DNA of 10,352 nucleotides from DASVSE01 sp036399715 (GCA_036399715.1 DASWMO010000020.1:1-10352); one strand, 5' to 3'. Positions 1 through 5,491 are shown, numbered from the stretch's first letter. Numbers and translations are program-made. The notes: a model not told the origin generated them from the sequence alone.

Positions 1-142
1 GGAGATGGTGATGCCGGGCGACAACACGCAGTTCACGGTTCAGCTGATCCAGCCGGTGGCGATGGAGGAGGGTCTTCGGTTCGCGATCCGCGAGGGCGGT
101 CGGACGGTCGGCGCCGGCGTCGTCTCCAAAATCCTCGACTAA
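1..142 (+). CDS. tuf: Elongation factor Tu, C-terminal end (partial)
   Basis: The first frame to be open (beginning at base 2) encodes 46 residues and then TAA. They read EMVMPGDNTQFTVQLIQPVA at the start and GRTVGAGVVSKILD at the end, which is the last beta-barrel domain (domain III) of EF-Tu. EF-Tu is the GTPase that carries aminoacyl-tRNA to the ribosomal A site. The G domain and start codon lie upstream of the window, so GTPase motifs cannot be checked. The gene precedes rpsJ by 67 nt, the usual tuf-S10 cluster arrangement, and could be co-transcribed with it. The identity is secure; which tuf copy it is (if there is more than one) cannot be told. Confidence 0.96.
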   Translation, partial: EMVMPGDNTQFTVQLIQPVAMEEGLRFAIREGGRTVGAGVVSKILD

Positions 143-155
143 ACGAGACTGAGGG

Positions 156-179
156 CGGCGGGAGAAGCTTCTCCCGCCG
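156..179 (+). promoter_or_regulatory. 24-nt perfect palindrome / hairpin between tuf and rpsJ
   Basis: Bases 156-165 (CGGCGGGAGA) pair perfectly with 170-179 (TCTCCCGCCG) around an AGCT loop, starting 14 nt after the tuf stop. As RNA this is a strong 10-bp stem. No T-run follows, so it is not a classical intrinsic terminator. It may attenuate transcription, stabilise the tuf 3' end after processing, or, as DNA, be a symmetric protein-binding site. The structure is read directly from the sequence; the function is inferred. Confidence 0.5.
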
Positions 180-191
180 GCTCTCGCAACG

Positions 192-203
192 GGCCTTCGG
201 GCC
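192..203 (+). promoter_or_regulatory. GGCC-UUCG-GGCC hairpin just before rpsJ ATG
   Basis: A 4-bp GGCC/GGCC stem is capped by a TTCG loop closed by a C-G pair, the exceptionally stable C(UUCG)G tetraloop type. It ends six bases before the rpsJ ATG, in the place where a Shine-Dalgarno sequence would sit in other bacteria. It could present the start site or hinder ribosome access; no direct evidence decides between these. Confidence 0.4.
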
Positions 204-209
204 ACTCCA

Positions 210-518
210 ATGGCAAACCAGAAAATTCGGATCAAGCTCAAGTCCTACGACCACATGCTGGTCGACAAGAGCGCCGAGAAGATCATCCGCACGGTCAAGA
301 GCACCGGCGCCGTCGTCAGCGGCCCGATCCCGCTCCCGACCAACAAGAAGATCTACACGGTCCTGCGCTCGCCCCACGTGGACAAGAAGTCCCGCGAGCA
401 GTTCGAGACGCGCTCCCACAAGCGCCTCATCGACATTCTCTCGACGAGCACCAAGACCGTCGACGCGCTCATGAAGCTGGAGCTCCCCTCCGGCGTCGAT
501 GTCGAGATCAAGGTCTGA
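210..518 (+). CDS. rpsJ: 30S ribosomal protein S10
   Basis: This 102-residue protein has the normal S10 length and layout: the opening MANQKIRIKLKSYDHMLVDK, the GPIPLPT strand (residues 38-44), and the ribosome-inserted loop around HVDKKSREQFE (56-66) followed by the TRSHKRLIDI segment. S10 sits in the head of the 30S subunit. In its family it also acts as NusE, a partner of NusB in transcription antitermination. The ATG is preceded by CACTCCA with no Shine-Dalgarno element. Its TGA stop overlaps the ATG of the next gene by one base (TGATG), an arrangement that favours re-initiation by the terminating ribosome. Nothing is missing or truncated. Confidence 0.98.
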   Translation: MANQKIRIKLKSYDHMLVDKSAEKIIRTVKSTGAVVSGPIPLPTNKKIYTVLRSPHVDKKSREQFETRSHKRLIDILSTSTKTVDALMKLELPSGVDVEIKV

Positions 519-1078
519 TGAGTCGCCTCGCTGCCTTTCTGCTGGTCCTCGGCGCCCTCTCGGGGTGCGATGAGGCTGACACGACCGACACGCGCCCCGA
601 CCGGGAGCGCATCGTTGAGTCGTGGAATGCGGCGACGGCGAACGTCCGTGTCCAGGGCCTCCCGTTCGGAATCCCGGTCGCGGACCTGACGGCCTCAGGA
701 GATGTGCAAACGTTCACGTTCCGCCCCAACGGCACGTTCTCGTTTCTCTTCGACCCGGCCGACGGGCGCCGCGTCACGATCTCGTACCAGGGACAGACCT
801 ACGTCTCCTTCCCGCTCGACCGCACCGTTTCGCTCTCGGGCGACTACACGGTCGACGAGGCGACGGACCAGGTGACGTTCTCGACCATCGCGACAGCAAC
901 GGCGGACGACTTCCGGATGGGGTACCGCTTCGGCACTCTCTCCGGCGCGGGCTCGCTCGAACTCGTCGCTGAGGACCCCGAGACGCTCGCGCGCCTCTTC
1001 GGTCTCGCCGATGCCGATGCCGCCGAACTGGCGCGCGTCGTCACCGGCGGCTCAGTCACCTACACGGCCGGCTCCTGA
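518..1078 (+). CDS. Predicted lipoprotein, lipocalin-like, inserted in the S10 operon
   Basis: This 186-residue protein is not a ribosomal protein. It starts with a short signal peptide: Arg3, then a hydrophobic stretch over residues 4-14, and a textbook lipobox Leu14-Ser15-Gly16-Cys17. It should therefore be lipidated at Cys17 and exported. The mature chain begins DEADTTDTRPD, rich in acid residues. The body alternates short strands and turns; FTFRPNGTFSF (66-76) and GDYTVDEATDQVTF (108-121) resemble the strand-turn pattern of small bacterial lipocalin-like lipoproteins, preceded by an ESWN segment (34-37). An Ala/Leu-rich helix (about 153-175) comes near the end. I do not recognise a specific family, and the ligand or role is unknown. 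Its ATG overlaps the rpsJ stop, implying coupled translation. It uses codons such as GGA, TCA, ACA, GCA and CAA more freely than the flanking genes, as expected for a less strongly expressed gene. Coding status is well supported by length, signal peptide and coupling. Confidence 0.85.
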   Translation: MSRLAAFLLVLGALSGCDEADTTDTRPDRERIVESWNAATANVRVQGLPFGIPVADLTASGDVQTFTFRPNGTFSFLFDPADGRRVTISYQGQTYVSFPLDRTVSLSGDYTVDEATDQVTFSTIATATADDFRMGYRFGTLSGAGSLELVAEDPETLARLFGLADADAAELARVVTGGSVTYTAGS

Positions 1079-1087
1079 GCTGGCTCG

Positions 1088-1120
1088 ACATGCCTCCGGG
1101 CATGTACCGCGCTCCGGCGC
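1088..1120 (+). promoter_or_regulatory. Two consecutive UCCG-tetraloop hairpins after the lipoprotein gene
   Basis: ACATGCC (1088-1094) pairs with GGCATGT (1099-1105) around TCCG. GCGC (1109-1112) pairs with GCGC (1117-1120) around a second TCCG. Both loops are closed by C-G, so both match the stable C(UNCG)G class. They begin nine bases after the lipoprotein stop. Two such elements in a row suggest an RNA 3'-end or processing signal separating this gene from rplC. No T-run follows to make a standard terminator. Confidence 0.45.
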
Positions 1121-1152
1121 ACCGCGCGCCTCGGCGTGCACTTCCTATTCCC

Positions 1153-1177
1153 GCGCGGCCGGCTCCGGCCTCCGCGC
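1153..1177 (+). promoter_or_regulatory. GC-rich hairpin upstream of rplC
   Basis: GCGCGG (1153-1158) can pair with CCGCGC (1172-1177). Alternatively GGCCG (1157-1161) pairs with CGGCC (1166-1170), stacked on GCGC/GCGC (1153-1156 with 1174-1177). Either way the segment folds tightly. An unstructured, A-rich stretch (about 1184-1205) then leads to the rplC ATG. A smaller stem lies at 1124-1139. The spacer (1079-1205) holds no convincing gene. Confidence 0.4.
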
Positions 1178-1205
1178 ACTGGCTTAACTAAACCAACAGG
1201 TTTCA

Positions 1206-1829
1206 ATGAGCGCCATTCTCGGCCGCAAGGTCGGCATGACGAGCATCTACAACGAGGCAGGCACGCAGACCGTGGTTACGGTCATCGAAGCGGGCCCGTG
1301 CGTTGTGACGCAGGTCAAGACCGACGACATCGACGGCTACCGCGCCGTCCAGATCGGCTACCAGGACAAGAAGGCCAAGCACACGACGAAGGCCCTCGCC
1401 GGGCACTTCTCGAAGGCCGACACCGCTCCCAAGCGCCACCTCGTGGAGTTCCGCGACTACGGCCTCGATGTCGAGCTCGGCCAGACGCTCTCCGTCGCCG
1501 ACATCTTTGTCGAGGGCGAGAAGGTCGCCGTCTCGGCGACGAGCAAGGGCAAGGGCTTCCAGGGCGTCGTGAAGCGCCACGGCTTCCGCGGCGTCGGCGA
1601 CGCGACCCACGGGCAGCACAACCGCCAGCGCGCCCCGGGCTCGATCGGCCAGGCCTCTAGCCCGAGCCGTGTCTTCAAGGGCCTCCGTATGGCCGGCCGG
1701 ATGGGCGGCGAGCGCGTGACGGTCAAAGGCCTCCGCATCGTCCGCATCCTCGCCGACAACAACGTGATCCTGGTCAAGGGCGCCGTCCCCGGGCCGAAGA
1801 ACTGCATTGTCGAGATCGCCAAGGCGTAA
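1206..1829 (+). CDS. rplC: 50S ribosomal protein L3
   Basis: The 207-residue product has the standard bacterial L3 length. It begins MSAILGRKVGMT, carries the family signature around SKGKGFQGVVKRHGF (113-127), the extended loop SIGQASSPSRVFKG (146-159) that reaches toward the peptidyl transferase centre, and closes with VKGAVPGPKNCIV. Gln149 in GSIGQ corresponds to the glutamine that is methylated by PrmB in E. coli L3. L3 is an early 50S assembly protein that binds 23S rRNA. The start lies after AACCAACAGG-TTTCA; the AGG there is at most a weak Shine-Dalgarno. It is separated from rpsJ by the lipoprotein gene plus 127 nt, unlike the close rpsJ-rplC spacing in most S10 operons. Confidence 0.98.
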   Translation: MSAILGRKVGMTSIYNEAGTQTVVTVIEAGPCVVTQVKTDDIDGYRAVQIGYQDKKAKHTTKALAGHFSKADTAPKRHLVEFRDYGLDVELGQTLSVADIFVEGEKVAVSATSKGKGFQGVVKRHGFRGVGDATHGQHNRQRAPGSIGQASSPSRVFKGLRMAGRMGGERVTVKGLRIVRILADNNVILVKGAVPGPKNCIVEIAKA

Positions 1830-1889
1830 CCCGTTCCGGCGGGTCCCCGGCGCACGACCGCGACGGGCTCGCAGAGCATAGCTGAACCA

Positions 1890-2570
1890 ATGAAACTGAC
1901 CGTTTACACCCGGACCGGCGCTGAGGCCGGCCGCGAGGTCGAGCTCGACGACGCCGTCTTCGGCGTCACGCCGAACGACCACGCGATCTGGCTCGACGTC
2001 CGCGCCATCCAGGCGCACATGCGCCAGGGCACGCACAAGACCAAGGAGCGCGCCGAGGTCTCCAAGTCCACGCGCAAGCTGTACCGCCAGAAGGGCACGG
2101 GCAACGCCCGCGCCGGCTCGGCGAAGAGCCCGACCCGCAAGGGCGGTGGCACCATCTTCGGGCCGCGCCCGCACGAGTACAACGTGCGCGTGAACCGCAA
2201 GACGAAGCAGCTCGCACGCCGCTCGGCGCTCGCGCACAAGCTCTCGGCCGGCACGCTGCGCGTGCTCGAGAACCTGACGCTGGACGCGCCGAAGACGCGC
2301 GAGATCACGGGCATGCTCAAGGGCAACGGCCTCACAGGCCGCATCCTGCTGCTCACCAACGGGCGCGACGACGTGCTCTACCGCTCGGCCCGCAACGTGC
2401 CGGGCGTCGAGGTCTGCGACGCCGCCCAGGCGTCCACGCTGGACCTCATGAAGGCCAAGACGATCCTCCTGCAGGAGGGTGCCGTCGAGGCGCTGACGAC
2501 CGCCCTCCGCGCCTCGCGCGCCGGGAGCACGGCCGACGGCACGGCCGACGCCGACTCCACCGAGGCGTAA
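1890..2570 (+). CDS. rplD: 50S ribosomal protein L4
   Basis: The 226-residue protein shows the L4 exit-tunnel loop (about 45-100) with KLYRQKGTGNARAGSAKSP (63-81) and GGGTIFGPRPHEY (85-97), then the globular domain ending LLQEGAVEALTTAL. L4 lines the constriction of the peptide exit tunnel and helps early 50S assembly. In E. coli it also represses its own S10 operon; whether it does so here is unknown. The C-terminus extends into a low-complexity tail, AGSTADGTADADSTEA (211-226), with Asp/Glu but no Lys/Arg. The ATG follows GCTGAACCA with no Shine-Dalgarno. The 60-nt spacer from rplC holds only short 4-bp stems (for example 1830-1843 and 1867-1877). Confidence 0.98.
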   Translation: MKLTVYTRTGAEAGREVELDDAVFGVTPNDHAIWLDVRAIQAHMRQGTHKTKERAEVSKSTRKLYRQKGTGNARAGSAKSPTRKGGGTIFGPRPHEYNVRVNRKTKQLARRSALAHKLSAGTLRVLENLTLDAPKTREITGMLKGNGLTGRILLLTNGRDDVLYRSARNVPGVEVCDAAQASTLDLMKAKTILLQEGAVEALTTALRASRAGSTADGTADADSTEA

Positions 2571-2587
2571 GCCGCACTCCAGAGACC

Positions 2588-2884
2588 ATGAGCCCGACCA
2601 TCCTCATCTCGCCCATCCTCACCGAGAAGTCCACGCGACTGACGGAGGAGGGCCGCCACTACGCGTTCCGCGTCGCGCAGACCGCCAACAAGATCGAGAT
2701 CCGCCAGGCCATCCAGGCCCGCTACCCGGAGATCGACATCAAGGAGGTCCGCACGATGATCGTCCGCGGCAAGCGCCGCCGGCAGCAGACCAAGCGCGGT
2801 CTCGTCAAGGGCCAGCGCCCGTCGTACAAGAAGGCCATCGTGACGCTCCGCTCGGGCGAGATCGACCTCTACGGCGACATCTAA
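2588..2884 (+). CDS. rplW: 50S ribosomal protein L23
   Basis: This 98-residue protein is a compact L23. It has ISPILTEKS near the start (7-15), the NKIEIRQAI helix (34-42), a basic hairpin GKRRRQQTKR (61-70) and KKAIVTL (81-87) toward the end. L23 binds 23S rRNA at the exit of the peptide tunnel and is the docking site for trigger factor and the signal recognition particle. It lies 17 nt after rplD, with ACC immediately before the ATG and no Shine-Dalgarno element. Length and order are typical; nothing is unusual. Confidence 0.98.
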   Translation: MSPTILISPILTEKSTRLTEEGRHYAFRVAQTANKIEIRQAIQARYPEIDIKEVRTMIVRGKRRRQQTKRGLVKGQRPSYKKAIVTLRSGEIDLYGDI

Positions 2885-2931
2885 TGTGGTAGGCGCCAAG
2901 GTTCATCCTCGGCCCGGCCCCAGCACTCCGA

Positions 2932-2976
2932 CCCCTCACAGGGGCGCAAAGCCGGCTCGCCGGCAGCTAAGCCCCT
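2932..2976 (+). promoter_or_regulatory. Alternative hairpins upstream of rplB
   Basis: AGGGG(C) at 2940-2945 can pair with CCCCT at 2932-2936 on its 5' side or with GCCCCT at 2971-2976 on its 3' side, but not with both. The second pairing encloses a self-complementary GCCGG-CTCG-CCGGC hairpin (2951-2964). The 3' pairing would place a helix seven bases before the rplB ATG, while the 5' pairing would leave the start open. This is seen in the sequence; a switching role is inference. Confidence 0.35.
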
Positions 2977-2983
2977 CCAGACA

Positions 2984-3814
2984 ATGGCAATCCGCAAACT
3001 CAATCCGACGACGCCAGGCCAGCGCCACCGGTCCGTCTCGATGTTCGAGACGATTACGACCGACACGCCCGAGAAGAGCCTTCTCGACACGTGGAAGCGC
3101 TCAGGCGGTCGCAACAACAACGGCCGCAAGACCTCACGCCACCGCGGTGGTGGTCACAAGCGCCGCTACCGCATCATCGACTTCAAGCGCAACAAGATCG
3201 GCATCCCGGCGCGCGTGGCGACGATCGAGTACGACCCGAACCGGTCCGCTCGCATTGCACTGCTCGTCTACGCCGACGGTGAGAAGCGCTACATCATCGC
3301 GCCGGACAAGCTGGCCGTCGGCCAGAAGGTCGTTAGCGGGCCCGACGCCTCGCCGGACCTCGGCAACGCGCTCCCGCTCGCCAACATCCCGCTCGGGACG
3401 GCCGTCCACTCGATCGAGATGAAGCCCGGCAAGGGCGCGCAGATGGCCCGCTCCGCCGGGACGTACGCGCAGCTCACGGCCCGCGACGCCGGCTTCGCGA
3501 CACTCAAGCTGCCGTCCGGCGAGATCCGCCTCGTGCCGGCCTCGTGCATGGCGACGATCGGTGTCACGTCCAACCCGGACCACATGAACATCGAGATCGG
3601 CAAGGCCGGCCGCAGCCGCTGGCTCGGCATCCGCCCGCAGACGCGCGGCGTGGCCATGAACCCGGTCGACCACCCGATGGGCGGCGGCGAAGGCAAGGCC
3701 TCCGGCGGCCACCCGCGCAGCCCCACGGGCGTGCCCGCGAAGGGCTTCAAGACGCGCAAGAAGCGCCTCGCCTCCGACCAGTTCATCGTCCGCCGCCGCA
3801 AGGCCAAGAAGTAA
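2984..3814 (+). CDS. rplB: 50S ribosomal protein L2
   Basis: The 276-residue protein is a full-length L2. The N-terminal RNA-binding part includes GRKTSRHRGGGHKRRYR (47-63). The C-terminal part holds RGVAMNPVDHPMGGGEG (221-237), GGHP (241-244) and the basic end FIVRRRKAKK. His230 in VDHP matches the histidine implicated in peptidyl transferase function in E. coli L2. The next position is Met rather than the His of E. coli DHPH; from memory this DHPM form is common in Bacteroidota, which supports the lineage guess. L2 joins the subunits and supports tRNA binding and peptide transfer. Its ATG follows CTCCAGACA without a Shine-Dalgarno. The 99-nt spacer before it contains the alternative stems listed separately. 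Confidence 0.99.
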   Translation: MAIRKLNPTTPGQRHRSVSMFETITTDTPEKSLLDTWKRSGGRNNNGRKTSRHRGGGHKRRYRIIDFKRNKIGIPARVATIEYDPNRSARIALLVYADGEKRYIIAPDKLAVGQKVVSGPDASPDLGNALPLANIPLGTAVHSIEMKPGKGAQMARSAGTYAQLTARDAGFATLKLPSGEIRLVPASCMATIGVTSNPDHMNIEIGKAGRSRWLGIRPQTRGVAMNPVDHPMGGGEGKASGGHPRSPTGVPAKGFKTRKKRLASDQFIVRRRKAKK

Positions 3815-3820
3815 CCGACC

Positions 3821-4099
3821 ATGGCACGATCGCTCAAGAAAGGCCCCTACGTGTTCTACAAGCTCGCCCGCAAGGTCGAGGAGATGAACAGCGGCGGCAA
3901 GAAGCGCGTGATCAAAACCTGGAGCCGTGGCTCCATGATCACGCCGGACATGCTCCAGCACACGTTTGCCGTCCACAACGGCAAGCTGTTCATCCCGGTC
4001 TACGTGACCGAGAACATGATCGGCCACCGGCTCGGGGAGTTCGCCCCGACGCGCACCTTCCGCGGGCACATTGCCGGCAAGAAGGACCGCCGCCGCTAA
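3821..4099 (+). CDS. rpsS: 30S ribosomal protein S19
   Basis: The 92-residue protein has all S19 hallmarks: MARSLKKGPY, IKTWSRGSMITP (31-42) and the signature MIGHRLGEFAPTRTFRGH (66-83), finishing with a basic AGKKDRRR tail. S19 lies in the head of the 30S subunit, forms a pair with S13 and contacts the tRNA and intersubunit bridge region. It follows rplB after only six bases (CCGACC), so it is probably translated by ribosomes finishing rplB. There is no room for a Shine-Dalgarno outside the rplB reading frame, and none is visible within it. Confidence 0.99.
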   Translation: MARSLKKGPYVFYKLARKVEEMNSGGKKRVIKTWSRGSMITPDMLQHTFAVHNGKLFIPVYVTENMIGHRLGEFAPTRTFRGHIAGKKDRRR

Positions 4100-4105
4100 C
4101 TCCAC

Positions 4106-4177
4106 CGCGTCGCGCGCGTCGTCTGAAACGCACCCTCTGCGAGCATCCGCTCCAGGGTGAACACGGACCGCGACGCG
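4106..4177 (+). promoter_or_regulatory. Nested hairpin filling the rpsS-rplV spacer
   Basis: Three perfect stems nest: CGCGTCGCG (4106-4114) with CGCGACGCG (4169-4177); CACCCT (4131-4136) with AGGGTG (4154-4159); and GAGC (4141-4144) with GCTC (4149-4152) around ATCC. The structure takes most of the 95-nt spacer. Only a 17-nt C/A-rich strand remains unpaired before the rplV ATG. That nesting makes chance pairing less likely than a single stem would. The function is unknown; processing or translational control is possible. Confidence 0.5.
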
Positions 4178-4194
4178 CGCCAACCAACACTCAA

Positions 4195-4545
4195 ATGGAA
4201 GCACGCGCAAAGCGGAAGTATATCCGCTCCAGCCCCCGCAAGATGCGGATCGTGGCCGACGTCGTCCGTGGCAAGAATGTCGCCGAGGCACTTCGGACCC
4301 TGCACTTTCTGCCCCAGAAGGCGACCCGGCCGATCGAGCTGACGATCCAGTCCGCCGTCGCCAACCTCGTCGACCAGAACGACGACGCCCGGATCGACGT
4401 GGACACGCTCGTCCTCAAGACGATCCAGGTGGACGAGGCCCCGTTCCTCAAGCGCTTCATCCCCGTCTCGCGGGGCCGGGCCCACCCGATCCTGAAGCGT
4501 TCCAGCCACCTCACCGTCGTCGTCGGGACTCCGGCGGACGCCTAA
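4195..4545 (+). CDS. rplV: 50S ribosomal protein L22
   Basis: The chosen ATG gives a 116-residue protein beginning MEARAKRKYIRSSPRKMRIV, the usual L22 start in Bacteroidota-like bacteria. The same frame is open far upstream, but that part lies inside rplB and rpsS and has no L22 similarity. The long beta-hairpin that lines the exit tunnel (about 80-110, with FIPVSRGRAHPILKRSSHLT) is intact; changes in this loop cause macrolide resistance in several species. No truncation is seen. The start is preceded by CCAACCAACACTCAA with no Shine-Dalgarno. The gene is 11 nt ahead of rpsC. Confidence 0.97.
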   Translation: MEARAKRKYIRSSPRKMRIVADVVRGKNVAEALRTLHFLPQKATRPIELTIQSAVANLVDQNDDARIDVDTLVLKTIQVDEAPFLKRFIPVSRGRAHPILKRSSHLTVVVGTPADA

Positions 4546-4556
4546 CCAACAGCACC

Positions 4557-5429
4557 ATGGGACAGAAGACCAACCCCATCGGCTTCCGGCTCGGCGTGAT
4601 CCGCGGCTGGGACTCGAACTGGTACACGGACGGCTCCTTTGCCGACAAGATTGTCGAGGACGAGGAGATCCGCCGCTACCTCGACGCGCGCCTGAAGCGC
4701 GCCGGCCTCAGCCGCACGGTCATCGAGCGGACGCCGAAGCGCGTCATCCTGACGCTGCACACGTCGCGCCCGGGCGTGATCATCGGCCGCGGCGGCACCG
4801 AGGTCGAGAAGCTCCGCGCGGAGCTCCAGAAGATCACGGATAAGGACATCCAGATCAACATCAACGAGATCAAGCGGCCGGAGATCGACGCGACGCTCGT
4901 CGCGCAGAACATCGCGCAGCAGCTTGAGGGGCGCGTCTCGTACCGCCGCGCGATGAAGATGGCGCTTTCGTCCGCGATGCGGTCGGGCGCGCAGGGCATC
5001 CGCATCCGCCTCGGCGGCCGCCTCGGCGGGGCCGAGATGGGCCGCGTCGAGCAGTACCTCGAAGGCCGCGTCCCGCTCCACACGATGCGCGCCGACATCG
5101 ACTATGCCGAGGCGACCGCGTTCACGGTCCAGGGCACGTCGGGCGTGAAGGTGTGGATCTTCCACGGCGAGGTCATCGGCAAGCCGGACCTCTCGCCCAA
5201 CGCGTCCGCGCAGCGCCAGCAGAGCGCAGCCCCGCAGCTTCCTGAGCGCCGTCGGCGTGAGGGTGGCGAGGGCGGCGACCGTGGTCGCGGCGGCCGTGAC
5301 GGCGGTGGTGGTGGCCGCGACGGTGGCCGTGGTGCCGGCGGCGCAGGCGGTGCCGGCCGTGGCCGCGGTGGTGCCGGTGGCGGTGCGGGCGGCGGTGCCC
5401 GAGGCGGCGCCGGCGGCGGCCGACGCTAA
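4557..5429 (+). CDS. rpsC: 30S ribosomal protein S3 with long Gly/Arg-rich C-terminal tail
   Basis: Residues 1-207 are a normal S3: MGQKTNPIGFRLG, the KH-domain GVIIGRGG loop (73-80), then SYRRAMKMALSSAMRSGAQG and RLGGRLGGAEM. Arg130, Arg131 and Lys134 align with the E. coli S3 basic residues needed for the ribosome's mRNA unwinding. After WIFHGEVIGKPD the chain continues to 290 residues, against 233 in E. coli. The last 60 or so (231-290) consist almost wholly of Gly, Arg, Ala and a few Asp/Glu, in units such as RGRGGRDGG and GAGGGARGG. S3 lines the mRNA entry channel with S4 and S5. Such a tail should be disordered and could contact mRNA or rRNA. The coding frame runs without a break to TAA, so it is a true extension, not a frameshift. 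Confidence 0.97.
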   Translation: MGQKTNPIGFRLGVIRGWDSNWYTDGSFADKIVEDEEIRRYLDARLKRAGLSRTVIERTPKRVILTLHTSRPGVIIGRGGTEVEKLRAELQKITDKDIQININEIKRPEIDATLVAQNIAQQLEGRVSYRRAMKMALSSAMRSGAQGIRIRLGGRLGGAEMGRVEQYLEGRVPLHTMRADIDYAEATAFTVQGTSGVKVWIFHGEVIGKPDLSPNASAQRQQSAAPQLPERRRREGGEGGDRGRGGRDGGGGGRDGGRGAGGAGGAGRGRGGAGGGAGGGARGGAGGGRR

Positions 5430-5450
5430 CCCTTCTGAGCCTTACGAACC

Positions 5451-5474
5451 GTCCTGCGGGCGCACCCGCAGGAC
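5451..5474 (+). promoter_or_regulatory. Perfect 10-bp hairpin upstream of rplP
   Basis: GTCCTGCGGG (5451-5460) pairs with CCCGCAGGAC (5465-5474) with no mismatch around CGCA. It ends 17 nt before the rplP ATG; the segment after it is C/A-rich and unpaired. There is no T-run, so intrinsic termination is unlikely. It is one of the cleanest examples of the hairpin-then-ATG layout repeated along this cluster. Confidence 0.5.
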
Positions 5475-5491
5475 CCCAGACCTGACCGATT

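Noticed and set aside
156..185. Intrinsic transcription terminator after tuf
   Set aside because: The stem is strong, but the bases after it (GCTCTCGCAACGG) contain no T-run, so I list it only as a hairpin of unknown role.
1203..2237. 344-codon open frame on the minus strand across rplC and rplD
   Set aside because: It mirrors the codon structure of two certain genes in GC-rich DNA and encodes Ala/Arg/Asp/Val-rich sequence with no recognisable domain.
3134..4291. 385-codon minus-strand frame across rplB, rpsS and the start of rplV
   Set aside because: It is antisense to conserved ribosomal genes and has biased, repetitive composition typical of antisense frames at high G+C.
5257..5426. The Gly-rich tail of S3 as a frameshift artefact
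   Set aside because: The frame continues from the S3 core without interruption and has a sensible Gly/Arg composition and TAA stop; a matching composition appears in the presumed S5.
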